DNA from: Acidimicrobiales bacterium
GTDB lineage: Bacteria > Actinomycetota > Acidimicrobiia > Acidimicrobiales > SZUA-35
Assembly: GCA_020629695.1 (NCBI GenBank)
Contig: JAHDCV010000005.1
Coordinates: forward strand, 46,004-110,003
Direction: 5' to 3'
DNA length: 64,000 nt
This document shows positions 8,377 through 17,136 of this stretch, piece by piece. The position numbers were made by a program, and so were the translations under genes. Positions within the stretch are counted from its first letter, which is position 1; every line of letters starts with the position of its first letter. The notes under the pieces are model-generated. The model was not told the DNA's origin and did not search any database. It saw only the letters and a list, made by a program, of their open reading frames with translations.

Positions 8377-8934
8377 ATGGGCGGTCTGATGGATCGGATC
8401 GAGCGACACGACGTCCTCAACGCGCTCGGGCTGGCCGTGGCCCTGGTCGTGATGGGCTTCATCATGCTCTGGGGACTCCGCGGCCTCGGCGGCGCCATCG
8501 GCGGCGTCATCGACACGGGTCCGGACGAGACCCTCGTCGAGGGGGAGACGACCACGGACGGGACCACGTCGACCTCCACGACCTCGACCACGCAGCCGAC
8601 GTCGACGACCACGACGACGTTGCCGCCCTCGACCCGTCCGCCGGCCGAAGTCACCGTGCTCGTCTCGAACGCCGCCCGTATCGGGGGCATCGCCGGCCGA
8701 GCCAGCGGCGCGATCGAATCGGCCGGATTCAACGTGCTCACTCCGACGAACAGCGACTCGCAGGACGCGTCCGAGGTGTATCACCTGCCGGAATACGCGA
8801 CCGAAGCGCTCGACGTCGCCCGGGCCGTCAACATCGACGCTGCGAACCTCCGCCCGATGGACCAGCTCACCGCGGTCCAGCCGGGCACGGCCCACGTCGT
8901 GGTCGTGGTCGGTCGGGAGAACGCCGTTCCCTAG
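8377..8934 (+). CDS. Membrane-anchored LytR_C-domain protein
   Basis: A 185-residue protein: a short cytoplasmic N-terminus, one membrane helix at about residues 17-37 (ALGLAVALVVMGFIMLW), a Thr/Ser-rich extracellular linker at about 60-90, and a C-terminal LytR_C domain (VTVLVSNAARIGGIAGRASGAIESAGFNV onward). LytR_C domains occur alone or behind LytR-CpsA-Psr enzymes that attach polymers to the cell wall; the stand-alone form has no known catalytic role and may act in envelope binding. It converges on the Nudix gene with 4 bp between. Confidence 0.8.
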   Translation: MGGLMDRIERHDVLNALGLAVALVVMGFIMLWGLRGLGGAIGGVIDTGPDETLVEGETTTDGTTSTSTTSTTQPTSTTTTTLPPSTRPPAEVTVLVSNAARIGGIAGRASGAIESAGFNVLTPTNSDSQDASEVYHLPEYATEALDVARAVNIDAANLRPMDQLTAVQPGTAHVVVVVGRENAVP

Positions 8935-8938
8935 CGGC

Positions 8939-9436
8939 CTACCCCTCGTCGCTCGGCGTGAAGTCGATCGGCTCGCTCGGGAGATCGCCGGTCGCGAGCC
9001 GGGGGAGAAGCTCCGGCAACCACGGCGGCAGGAACGGCTCGGTACTGGCCACGACCTCGTCGACCGTCCACCATCGGTCCTCGCCGAACGCGAGCTCCTC
9101 GAGCCGCTCGAGGTGGCGGGGCCCACGATCGTCGGGTTCGTCGGTGAACGCGACGTGGATCACCTCGTCACTCTCGAAGTGGATCCCGGCGAAGTCGAAC
9201 TCGACGTACTGGGTCGCCACGATCGGCCCCACCTCGAACGACCGGAGCCCGACCTCCTCCCGCAGTTCCCGGGCAGCGGCGTGCGCCGAGGCCTCACCCG
9301 GATCGATGCCACCGCCGGGGATCTCCCACCAGGCTGGTTTGGAGGCGTCCGCTGGGTCGCGGCCCTGGATCAGGAGCACCCGCCCGGTTCCGTCGAGGGC
9401 GATCACTCGGGCCGCAGGGCGTCGCATGGTCCACAC
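8939..9436 (-). CDS. Nudix hydrolase
   Basis: A 165-residue Nudix protein. The full Nudix box GX5EX7REUXEEXGU is present (GGIDPGE, then seven residues, then RELREEVGL), so metal-dependent hydrolysis of a nucleoside diphosphate-linked substrate is expected. Substrate unknown; overall shape resembles MutT/NUDT generalists. GTG start at 9436 chosen because TAGGTT (9444-9449, complement) sits exactly 7 bases before it; the alternative ATG 9427 lies three codons inside. Confidence 0.88.
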   Translation of the reverse strand: MWTMRRPAARVIALDGTGRVLLIQGRDPADASKPAWWEIPGGGIDPGEASAHAAARELREEVGLRSFEVGPIVATQYVEFDFAGIHFESDEVIHVAFTDEPDDRGPRHLERLEELAFGEDRWWTVDEVVASTEPFLPPWLPELLPRLATGDLPSEPIDFTPSDEG

Positions 9437-9526
9437 GACCCCCAACCTAGGCGGATCGACATCCCGACCCGGCGTTGAGCGAATCGACTCGCTCCGGCCT
9501 CGGCGTGGTGCCGGAATACTGGTCCG

Positions 9527-10747
9527 GTGCGGAAACGGCGGATCGGTTTCGTGCTGGCATCGACGATGCTGGCGTTGTCCAGTGCTCTCGCGACCCCGTC
9601 GGCCGGGGCCGACGAGCGACCGGTCGTCTATCTGACCTTCGACGACGGCCCGAGCGCCGGATCGGTGACGACCGAGCTGCTCGCCGTGCTCGCCGAGCAC
9701 GGAGCGATCGCGACCTTCTTCGTGCAGGCACCCGATGTGCGAGCCGACCCCGCTGCGGTGGCGGCGATCGTGGCCGGCGGTCACGCCATCGGCAACCACG
9801 CCGACAGTCACGACAACGTGCTCGGCTACGGGCTGGGCACATCGGGGAAGTCGCTCGACGACCTCCGGGCGAGGTTCGCCGCGACCGAGTCGGCACTGGC
9901 AACCGCAGGGGCTCCGGCGTCGCAGTGCTGGCGTGCCCCGTTCGGAGCGACCGACGCGAACGCGGATGCGGTGGCGGCCGAGCTCGGCTTCGGCGACGCC
10001 GCCATCCGCTGGTATCTCGATCCGAAGGACTGGGACGCAGACGTATCGGCCGCCGACATCCGCCGAACCCTCGACCGGGTCGTCGACCGTGACATCGTGC
10101 TCATGCACGACGGCCAAGGCGACCACACGGCGACGCTCGAGGCGGTGCGGTCGTTCCTCACCGATCGTGGCGACGAGTTCCGGTTCGCGGCCCTGCCGCA
10201 GTGTCTCGGCCAGGCGGCACCCCAACCGCCCGACACGAACGCACGGCCCCCGGAGCAGAACGTCGATCCGGCACCGGTCGACCCGGCACCGGTCGACCCA
10301 CCCGCCGACCCCGACCCGACCGAGCCGGAGGTCGTCTGTGGCGGGACCCCGTCGAGTGACTACGCAACCGAAGTCGACGCCGACGCCGACGCCGCCCAGA
10401 TCTGGCGCCTCTACCTCGCCCACTTCCGCCGGCAGCCGGACAGCGCCGGGTTCGCCTATTGGCTCGGCCTGAAGCGCAGCGGTCTGACCTTGCCGGACAT
10501 GGCCCAACAGTTCCAGGCGTCGAAGGAGTTCGACCTGACCTACGGCGCGCTCACGAACCTCGGGTTCGTCGACCTCCTGTACGACAACGTGTTGTGCCGC
10601 GACCACGACACCGACGGCCGCAACTACTGGGTCTCGGAACTCGAGGCCGGCTTGACCCGCCATGACATGCTGATCCTCATGTCGGAATCGACCGAGTACC
10701 TCCGCCGCACCGGGACCCGCTGGTCGGCCACGGGAAGCCCCTCCTGA
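9527..10747 (+). CDS. Secreted NodB-type polysaccharide deacetylase with C-terminal DUF4214 domain
   Basis: A 406-residue exported protein. A signal peptide (about 1-28, ending SAGADE) precedes a NodB domain at about 32-225: TFDDGP with the metal Asp, NHADSH with the metal His residues, RAPFGATD, and MHDGQGDH with the late catalytic His. A Pro/Asp-rich linker (about 230-270) joins to DUF4214 at about 295-390 (RLYLAHFRRQPDSAGFAYWL; SKEF; NYWVSELEAG). NodB enzymes remove N- or O-acetyl groups from glycans; DUF4214 is usually found in secreted or S-layer-linked proteins. The stop overlaps the next start (TGATG), so the acetyltransferase-like gene follows in the same operon. Confidence 0.85.
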   Translation: MRKRRIGFVLASTMLALSSALATPSAGADERPVVYLTFDDGPSAGSVTTELLAVLAEHGAIATFFVQAPDVRADPAAVAAIVAGGHAIGNHADSHDNVLGYGLGTSGKSLDDLRARFAATESALATAGAPASQCWRAPFGATDANADAVAAELGFGDAAIRWYLDPKDWDADVSAADIRRTLDRVVDRDIVLMHDGQGDHTATLEAVRSFLTDRGDEFRFAALPQCLGQAAPQPPDTNARPPEQNVDPAPVDPAPVDPPADPDPTEPEVVCGGTPSSDYATEVDADADAAQIWRLYLAHFRRQPDSAGFAYWLGLKRSGLTLPDMAQQFQASKEFDLTYGALTNLGFVDLLYDNVLCRDHDTDGRNYWVSELEAGLTRHDMLILMSESTEYLRRTGTRWSATGSPS

Positions 10748-11421
10748 TGGGCCGGGCAGCGGAGCGCCTCCGGGTCCTCACCGATCAGGCCCGGTCGGGC
10801 GACTGGTCCGGCGCGGCCGCCGACCTCCGTCGCTGGATCCGATCCGACACCGTCTCCGCGCAGATGCGCCGGGACTTCTCGGTCCCGTTCGAGCCGAAGC
10901 CGGCCGAGGTCGCCCTGACCGCCGTGCCCCTCGACGACGACCTCGCCCGCAAGCTGTTCGACGTCGACGTGAGCCCCCAGGATCGGGTCTATCTCGAACG
11001 CCGACGTTCGTTCTGGGAGACCGGGTTCGACGGCGGCTTCGTCGCCGTCACCGACGATGGCGACCCCGCCTACCTGCAGTGGCTCATCCCGAATCGCCAG
11101 CACGATCTCGTGACCGACTACTTCGGCCCGCTCTTTCCCGACCTCGGTCCGGATGGGCTCGTGGTCGAGGGTGCCTGGGTCCCACCGGCATACCGGAAGA
11201 AGAAGGTGATGGGGGAGGGTTTGTCGCTCGTCTCCGAAGCGGCGGCCGCCCACTTCGGCGCCGCCTCGGCGACCTGTTTCCCGGAGGCGGGGAACAAGGG
11301 CGCGGTCCGTGGCTCGCAGGCCGGTGGCTACGTCATCGAGGGGCGCCGGATCGATTCCTGGCGGTTGGCCCGACGCTCGGTTCACTTCGAGGCCTGCACC
11401 GCCGCAGACCTCGGCTACTGA
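10747..11421 (+). CDS. GNAT-like acetyltransferase domain protein
   Basis: A 224-residue soluble protein starting at the ATG that overlaps the deacetylase stop by one base. The C-terminal half has the pattern of a GNAT fold: VVEGAWVPPAYRKKKVMGEG as the acyl-CoA pyrophosphate loop region and ATCFPEAGNKGAVRGSQ as the strand-helix segment after it. The N-terminal 80 residues match nothing I recognise. Coupling to a secreted polysaccharide deacetylase suggests a role in glycan modification, but this is inference from position. Family placement is tentative. Confidence 0.55.
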   Translation: MGRAAERLRVLTDQARSGDWSGAAADLRRWIRSDTVSAQMRRDFSVPFEPKPAEVALTAVPLDDDLARKLFDVDVSPQDRVYLERRRSFWETGFDGGFVAVTDDGDPAYLQWLIPNRQHDLVTDYFGPLFPDLGPDGLVVEGAWVPPAYRKKKVMGEGLSLVSEAAAAHFGAASATCFPEAGNKGAVRGSQAGGYVIEGRRIDSWRLARRSVHFEACTAADLGY

Positions 11422-11449
11422 CCGGATCCGCAGCGGCCAGACTGGGCCG

Positions 11450-12346
11450 ATGCAGCACCCACCCGCCGACCGACAGATCGACGCCGATCAGCTGCGAGCC
11501 GAACTGGCGGCGGCCGATCCCCGTCTTCCCGTCGACGAGCTCGAGCTGGTCGCGCACGGCTGGGACAACGAGATGTGGCGGCTCTCGGACGATCTGGCCG
11601 TGCGGGTCGCCCGCCGGACCTCCGCGCTCGAGTTGCTCACGATCGAGTCCGTCTGGCTGCCCCGCATGCCCTCGATCGATCCCGTCCTCGCTCCGGTCCC
11701 CGTCCTGAGCGGTCCCGCCGATCCGGACGGCCGGGTCCCGTGGATCGTGGTTCCTTGGATCGAAGGGACGGATCTCCGGCACCACACACCCGCGGCGCTC
11801 CCGATCGCCGATGACCTCGGCGTGACGCTCGCCCGTCTCCATCAGCCGGCACCGACCGACGCCCCACGGAACCCGGTGCGCGGCGTGCCGCTCGGCGATC
11901 GAGCCGATCGTGTCGTGCAGAACGTCACCGACCTCGGGCACCCGGACCTGGCCGAGCCGATCGGACGTCGAGCAACGACGCTCGCTCCGATGGTCGGGCC
12001 GGAGCGATGGCTCCACGGCGACGTCCACCCCGGCAACATGCTGGCGAACGCCGGACTCGACCGACTCGTCGGACTCATCGACTTCGGCGACCTCGGACGG
12101 GGCGACGTGGCCAGCGACCTCGCGGGTGCGTGGGTGTTGTTCGACGAGCCCGGACGGTCCCGGTTCCGGTCGGCCTACGAGACCCACCGGCCCGAGGCGC
12201 GAACCGACGTCGACCTGTGGCGACGCGCCGAGTGGTGGGCGGTGAGTTTCACGACCGCCGTCTTCGCCATCGCACCGCAGGGCCCGCTCGGCGAGAGGTG
12301 TCGGGTGGTCTGGGACGAGCTCCGTCCACTCGTGGCGAGGTGGTGA
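11450..12346 (+). CDS. Aminoglycoside phosphotransferase-family kinase
   Basis: A 298-residue APH/choline-kinase-fold protein. Seen: AHGWDNEMWRL as the nucleotide loop, VRVARRT with the ATP-contacting basic residue, the catalytic loop LHGDVHPGNML and the metal motif LIDFGDLGRGD. The kinase core is complete. Such stand-alone APH proteins in environmental actinobacteria more often phosphorylate sugars, macrolides or small alcohols than clinical aminoglycosides, so no resistance claim is made. Start at ATG 11450 is six bases after CAGACT. It ends 4 bp before the convergent TauD gene. Confidence 0.83.
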   Translation: MQHPPADRQIDADQLRAELAAADPRLPVDELELVAHGWDNEMWRLSDDLAVRVARRTSALELLTIESVWLPRMPSIDPVLAPVPVLSGPADPDGRVPWIVVPWIEGTDLRHHTPAALPIADDLGVTLARLHQPAPTDAPRNPVRGVPLGDRADRVVQNVTDLGHPDLAEPIGRRATTLAPMVGPERWLHGDVHPGNMLANAGLDRLVGLIDFGDLGRGDVASDLAGAWVLFDEPGRSRFRSAYETHRPEARTDVDLWRRAEWWAVSFTTAVFAIAPQGPLGERCRVVWDELRPLVARW

Positions 12347-12350
12347 GGGC

Positions 12351-13250
12351 TCAGCGCACGTCGGCGTTGTAGCCGATCGTCGTGCGATGCAGCAGCCGTT
12401 CGTGGCCGTCGTAGCCCCCCGTGGCCCGGTGCAGCACGCAGCGGTTGTCCCACATGAGGAGCATGTCCGGCTCCCACACGTGCGAATACCGGAATCGTTC
12501 GTCGTGTTGCAGCCCGTAGATCTCGCCGAGCCGCCCATGGTCGAGCTCGACCGTGGCGGCCTCGTCCGCCGGGATGAACCGACGCCCGTCGTCCGGCTCG
12601 GCGACGCCGATGATGTAGCCGAGACAGCTGTACAGCGTGCGGCGTCCGGTCTCGGGGTGCACCCGGACCAACGGGTGGCGCTGCATGGCGTAGGCCGCCG
12701 ACGACGGGCGGATCGCCATGCTCCGATCATCGGGGTCGCCCTCGCCGTAGAGCCCGTCGGGTGCGTACCCACCGCGTGCCGAATGCCAGACGTCGGTGGC
12801 GTCGGCCCACGCACGGAGGTCCTCGGGCAAGGCCTCGTAGACGGCGTACTGGTCGACGAATTCGGTGTTCCCCCCGACCGGCGGCACGATGCGGCTGTGG
12901 AGGCAGGTCCCGTCGGGGCCGAACTCCTGGAAGGTCCAGTCGGCGTGCCAGTTCTCGGCGAACAACGGTGACGTCTCGTTCGCGCCCCGCTGGATCGCGG
13001 CGATGTGGTGGCGCCCCTCGATCGCCGCGAAGAACGGGTCCTCCCCGAACGGGCCGAAGCGGAGCGTGAATCGTTCGAGGTCGTCGTCGTTCATCGGCTG
13101 GTCGGGAAAGGCGAGCACCTGATGCTCGAGCCATGCCGCTCGGATCGCGGCGACCTGCTCGTCGGTCAGCGGCGCGGTCAGGTCGACGCCACGCACCGCC
13201 GCGCCGATCGGCGCTCCGGAGGGTCGGATGTCCAGTTTCGCGTCGGCCAT
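12351..13250 (-). CDS. TauD/TfdA-family Fe(II)/2-oxoglutarate dioxygenase
   Basis: A 299-residue oxygenase of TauD type. The iron ligands are visible: HAD in NWHADWTF near residue 102, and the distal His in the LHRATGGYDGHERLLHR region, where the following Arg would hold 2-oxoglutarate. These enzymes hydroxylate substrates next to sulfonate, phenoxy or similar groups. Substrate not predictable. The ATG start at 13250 is leaderless: TAGCTT at 13257-13262 (complement) lies six bases before it. The neighbouring MFS gene ends 9 bp upstream on the same strand, but the dioxygenase has its own promoter. Confidence 0.87.
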   Translation of the reverse strand: MADAKLDIRPSGAPIGAAVRGVDLTAPLTDEQVAAIRAAWLEHQVLAFPDQPMNDDDLERFTLRFGPFGEDPFFAAIEGRHHIAAIQRGANETSPLFAENWHADWTFQEFGPDGTCLHSRIVPPVGGNTEFVDQYAVYEALPEDLRAWADATDVWHSARGGYAPDGLYGEGDPDDRSMAIRPSSAAYAMQRHPLVRVHPETGRRTLYSCLGYIIGVAEPDDGRRFIPADEAATVELDHGRLGEIYGLQHDERFRYSHVWEPDMLLMWDNRCVLHRATGGYDGHERLLHRTTIGYNADVR

Positions 13251-13259
13251 GTGGCCAAG

Positions 13260-14537
13260 CTACGAACCACCCGAAGGTGCGTCCAGCTCCGGCGCACCCC
13301 GTGTCTCGCCGACGACCACGATCAACCAGACGACGGCGACCGCCAACATCGCGCCGAGCGCGGCCGCGGAGGTCCCCAGTCCGGCGGCGTCGGCGATCAA
13401 TCCGACGAGCAGCGGCCCGACGAACTTCCCGATGTCGGAGACCGTGGCGATGGCGGCGAGGAACGGACCGGGATCGTCCGCAGGAGCGAGATCGCTCGAC
13501 AACGTGAGCATCGTGCCCGAGGCCAACCCGTTGCCGACACCGATCACGATGCTCGCGCCGATCGCCGTGCCCGCGTTGTCGGCGAAGGCGAGCCAGAACA
13601 GCCCGGCCGCCATCAACCCGTAGGCCGGGACCATGCACCAGAGGCGACCGAAGCGGTCCATCGTCGCACCCGCCGCGGGGAACAGGATCAGCTCGGCGGC
13701 GAGGCCCAGGGAGATGACGAGGCCGACCTCGGCGACGTTGAGCCCCACCTCGTCCAGCAGGAGCGGCAGCACGAGGAGTCGGCCGGAACGTGCCCCGGTG
13801 ACGAGCGCAGCGGCGACACCACCGCGGAGCAGAGCCGGGCCGGCGCTGCTCAGGCTCGCCCGGATGCCGGGCCGTTCGTCGATGCCGGCCGGCGCGAGCA
13901 ACCGGTGCTCGGCCCGACGACGGGGGAACAGGGCGACCCCGGCGAGGGCGACCGCCCCGGCAGCGATGAACGCGGCGCCGAACCCGAACACCTCCGCGAC
14001 CAGACCACCGAGGGCGGGGCCGACGACCAGTCCGACCCGGGCGGTGCCTCCCATCAACGCCATCGCCCGACCCCGACGGGCGACCGGCTGGGTCGTGGTC
14101 AACATGGCCTGACGTGAGAGTCGGATCGCCGTGCTCGCCGCACCGGCGAGCAGACGCAGCAGAGCGACGACCGCGGCCAGTGCCAGCAGTGGCCGGACCG
14201 CCGTGGCGGGGGCGAGGAGGGCGGCCGAAGCCGCCAGTGCGCCGACCGCCACCATGAGCACACGGTCCTCTCCGAGACGACGGATCAGGACGGCGACGGG
14301 CAGCCCTCCGGCCATCGATCCGATGCCCGAGATCGCGAGGAGCAGACCGACGATCGTGGTCGACAGTCCGGCTCGCTCGAGCACGAGCGGGAAGGTGGCC
14401 GCCAGGACGCCGGAGCTGGCGGCGAACCCGAACCACGGGAGGTAGACGGCGGGCGCGAGACGGAGCAGCAACGTCGGCGAGCCGACGGGACGGTTCGCAT
14501 CGACCCCGTCGATGGGCGGGGGAGTGGTGGCGCTCAC
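13260..14537 (-). CDS. MFS transporter
   Basis: A 425-residue protein with about 12 hydrophobic segments and the intracellular turn GLPVAVLIRRLGEDRVL after helix 2, equivalent to the MFS A-motif. Starts at GTG 14537, directly divergent from asparaginase. It precedes the TauD-type dioxygenase on the same strand, so the two may serve one substrate, the transporter importing or exporting what the oxygenase acts on. Substrate unknown. Confidence 0.82.
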   Translation of the reverse strand: MSATTPPPIDGVDANRPVGSPTLLLRLAPAVYLPWFGFAASSGVLAATFPLVLERAGLSTTIVGLLLAISGIGSMAGGLPVAVLIRRLGEDRVLMVAVGALAASAALLAPATAVRPLLALAAVVALLRLLAGAASTAIRLSRQAMLTTTQPVARRGRAMALMGGTARVGLVVGPALGGLVAEVFGFGAAFIAAGAVALAGVALFPRRRAEHRLLAPAGIDERPGIRASLSSAGPALLRGGVAAALVTGARSGRLLVLPLLLDEVGLNVAEVGLVISLGLAAELILFPAAGATMDRFGRLWCMVPAYGLMAAGLFWLAFADNAGTAIGASIVIGVGNGLASGTMLTLSSDLAPADDPGPFLAAIATVSDIGKFVGPLLVGLIADAAGLGTSAAALGAMLAVAVVWLIVVVGETRGAPELDAPSGGS

Positions 14538-14593
14538 GCGGATCGGACCGTAACGGGTCGGACATCGGGGACCGCCGCCCGTAGCTTGTCCCG

Positions 14594-15577
14594 ATGACGA
14601 CCAGCCGGGCGACCGACCCCCTCCGCGTGGTTCGCCGACGCGGTGACCACGACGAGTCCGAGCACGTGATCGACGCCGTGCTCTGCGACGCGGACGGCAC
14701 GACGGTTCGTTCCTGGGGTGACCCGGATCGGCTCGTCATGGCCCGATCGGCCATCAAGACGATCCAGGCGCTGCCGCTGGTGGCCTCGGGGGCGGCAGAC
14801 GCGCTCGGGGTGACCGACGACGAACTCGCGCTGGCGTGCTCGAGCCACAGCGGCAGCGCACGCCACGTGGCGGCCGTCCGGGCCTGGCTCGACCGAATCG
14901 GACTGACCGATGGGCTCGAGTGTGGGCCCGACCTGCCTCTCGGGGTCGAGGACCGGAGCCGCTGGCTCGGGTCCGGACACGCACCAGCTCGGATCGCCAA
15001 CTGCTGCTCGGGCAAACACGCCGGGTTCCTCACCGTCGCCGCGCATCGTGGGGTCGATCCGTCGGGCTATCTCGACGCCGATCATCCGGTGATGGCCGAG
15101 GTGATCGCCGCGGTCGCGACCGCGGTGGGTGTCGACCCCCGCCGGGCACCACGGGGGAGCGACGGTTGCGGCATCCCGACGATGGCGCTGCCCCTGACCG
15201 CACAAGCCGGCGCGATGGCCCGATTGGTCGCCGGCCGGCTCGGCGACGAGGCACTCGACGCCGCCGCACGGCGCATCGTGCACGCGCACCTCGGCCGGGC
15301 GTGGTGGGTCGCCGGCGACGGTCGACCCGAGGTCTTCATCGAGACCAACGAGCGCGAGCCGATCGTCAGCAAGGGCGGCGCCGACGGTGTCTTCTTCGCC
15401 GCTCTGGTCGATCGAGGTCAGGGCCTCGCCCTCAAGGTCCGATCCGGCAGCGACCTCGCCGCCGAGCAGGCGATCATCCACCTGCTCGGCGAGCTCGGCG
15501 CCATCGACGCCTCGGGCTGGACGGCGACGTTCACGAACAAAGACGGCGCACCGGCGGGCCGATTCGAGGTCCGCTGA
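14594..15577 (+). CDS. L-asparaginase II (rhizobial-type)
   Basis: A 327-residue member of the Asparaginase_II family typified by Rhizobium etli AnsA, which is unrelated to E. coli type I/II asparaginases. Signature residues are present: RSAIK (Ser-x-x-Lys pair, near residue 52), SSHSGS, and the CSGKH block (NCCSGKHAGFL) with the Cys and Lys that bind metal and substrate. Hydrolyses asparagine to aspartate and ammonia in the cytoplasm. Leaderless start: TAGCTT at 14582-14587, six bases, ATG. Confidence 0.88.
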   Translation: MTTSRATDPLRVVRRRGDHDESEHVIDAVLCDADGTTVRSWGDPDRLVMARSAIKTIQALPLVASGAADALGVTDDELALACSSHSGSARHVAAVRAWLDRIGLTDGLECGPDLPLGVEDRSRWLGSGHAPARIANCCSGKHAGFLTVAAHRGVDPSGYLDADHPVMAEVIAAVATAVGVDPRRAPRGSDGCGIPTMALPLTAQAGAMARLVAGRLGDEALDAAARRIVHAHLGRAWWVAGDGRPEVFIETNEREPIVSKGGADGVFFAALVDRGQGLALKVRSGSDLAAEQAIIHLLGELGAIDASGWTATFTNKDGAPAGRFEVR

Positions 15578-15627
15578 TCGATCGACGACTCATCCGTCGA
15601 TCGTGACGCAGCACCTACGATCGCATC

Positions 15628-15996
15628 ATGAGTCTCGAACGAGTCACCGAGATCTGCGGCCGACTGCCGGAATGGGAGCGGGTCGACATCGAGGCCTGGG
15701 GTGGAGAACCGACGTTCCGCATCCGCGGTAAGAACTTCGTCTTCTCGAGCCACGACGGCCGGATCCTGAGCTTCAAGCTCGGCAAGGAGGAGGCCCACGC
15801 CGTCGTCGCATCCGACGACGAGTGCGACCCGACGGGCTACGGCCTCGGCCGACATGGCTGGATCACCCTCGTGATGACGGCGACACCGGACGACGACCGT
15901 TGGGACGAGATCGAGGAGTGGATTCGTACGAGCTACACGCTCGTCGCCCCGAAGAAGCTGGCACGTGCGGTGCTGGAGGCCGACGGCCTCGGCTGA
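15628..15996 (+). CDS. MmcQ/YjbR-family protein
   Basis: A 122-residue small protein of the YjbR/MmcQ fold. The pattern GGEPTFRIRGKNFVF...LSFKLGKEEAHAVVASD...GRHGWITL...WIRTSYTLVAPKKLA is the family core. Proteins of this fold are described as DNA-binding-like, but their cellular role is largely unknown. TACGAT (15616-15621) followed by six bases and ATG gives a leaderless start. It ends 9 bp before a convergent gene. Confidence 0.82.
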   Translation: MSLERVTEICGRLPEWERVDIEAWGGEPTFRIRGKNFVFSSHDGRILSFKLGKEEAHAVVASDDECDPTGYGLGRHGWITLVMTATPDDDRWDEIEEWIRTSYTLVAPKKLARAVLEADGLG

Positions 15997-16005
15997 GCCC
16001 CCCGG

Positions 16006-17079
16006 TCAGCCGCCGACGGCGACCACGCCGTCGACGAGCCACGTCGGGTCGCCACACGCACGAGCTCGCTCGACGAACCACGGCGACGCGATCACGGACG
16101 GAGACAACACGCCGAACGTCTCCACGAGCCCTGCCACGCTCGAGTGGAACCCGACGCACTCGTCGAGCTCCCGGTCGTCCACCTCCGGGATCGCCAACGG
16201 GTCGATCGGGGCGGGGGAGGGGGTGGCCACGAACGCCGCGGCGCCGTCCTCCACCGCGGTGGCCGTGGTCGAGTCGGCCCCGAGGACGCTGCTGGTCGTG
16301 GCCCCGGGAACCGTCGTGGTGTCCGACGCCGACGAACGGAACGCCGGCGCCGGGACCGTGTGCCAGCCAGTCGCGTCGGTGACCGGCGTTCTCACCACGA
16401 TCGGGATCTCGAGGTCATCGCTCGTGATCTCCGCCTCGACGACGATCGGTGCGACCTCGATGGTCACACCGGTGGGGGCCGGCACCGACGTCGATGCGGC
16501 GGCGACGTCCATTCCATCACTGGTGTCGTCGGGGTCGAGCGGGATCAGGGCGGCGAGTGTGACGGCGACGAGCGAGGTCACGGCGGCGACGCCGGCGATC
16601 GTGATGGCGGGCGCCCGCCCCGCGCCGCGTCCGGCGGGATCGAGCGCACCCGTCGCCCGGATCGATCGTCGGACACCGGCGAGCGACCGTCGGTCGTCGG
16701 GGGACAGCATCGGATCCTCGACCAGACGACGGATCTCCTCCCGCACCGCCAACCGGTCCCAGGTGGCGGCCGTGCCGTCATGCCGCTCGAGCTCGCCCCG
16801 GAGCCGACGCAGGCGGGCCGCGACCGGCCCCGAAGCCTCACCCTCCGCCGCATCCACGGCCTCGACGAGGCCGTCCCACGACGATCCGGCGAGCTCGCTG
16901 GTCGCTCGGGCCTGCCACCATCGGGCGAGGGCGTATCCCGCCGCGGCGACACCGACGAGGCTCGCCGACCAACGCACCGGCGCACCCGGCGCCGCGACCA
17001 CCACGACCCCCGCGACGAAGAGCGCCACCATCGCCGCCAGCCAGGTCATTCGGGTCGATGTCGGGTCGCCGTTCCGCAC
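16006..17079 (-). CDS. Uncharacterised membrane protein with Thr-rich extracytoplasmic region
   Basis: A 357-residue protein that I do not recognise. Two hydrophobic helices near the N-terminus (about 11-30 and 36-52) precede a cytoplasmic stretch rich in Arg and Glu (about 55-150) and a third helix at about 157-178. The remaining 180 residues would be outside the cell: Val/Thr-rich, then Ser/Thr-rich, ending in a small segment with two Cys (DECVGFHSS and RACGDPTWL) that could pair. GTG start; TAGGGT lies nine bases upstream. Topology suggests an envelope sensor or anchor; no catalytic motif seen. Confidence 0.6.
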   Translation of the reverse strand: MRNGDPTSTRMTWLAAMVALFVAGVVVVAAPGAPVRWSASLVGVAAAGYALARWWQARATSELAGSSWDGLVEAVDAAEGEASGPVAARLRRLRGELERHDGTAATWDRLAVREEIRRLVEDPMLSPDDRRSLAGVRRSIRATGALDPAGRGAGRAPAITIAGVAAVTSLVAVTLAALIPLDPDDTSDGMDVAAASTSVPAPTGVTIEVAPIVVEAEITSDDLEIPIVVRTPVTDATGWHTVPAPAFRSSASDTTTVPGATTSSVLGADSTTATAVEDGAAAFVATPSPAPIDPLAIPEVDDRELDECVGFHSSVAGLVETFGVLSPSVIASPWFVERARACGDPTWLVDGVVAVGG

Positions 17080-17136
17080 GCGGCCCCGACCCTAGAAGAC
17101 GGCGACGCTGTCGACGAGCCGTGCGAGACTCAGCGC

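Noticed and set aside
8939..10663. Long minus-strand open frame extending the Nudix gene across the deacetylase
   Set aside because: The upstream extension is the antisense of the NodB gene; promoter and start at 9436 fix the Nudix gene.
11450..12346. Aminoglycoside resistance gene
   Set aside because: Only the APH kinase fold is seen; nothing in sequence or context points to antibiotic substrates.
12727..15033. Long open frame of about 768 codons on the minus strand across TauD, MFS and asparaginase genes
   Set aside because: Product is Arg/Pro-rich with no motifs, a shadow frame caused by high G+C; the three real genes in other frames are well supported.
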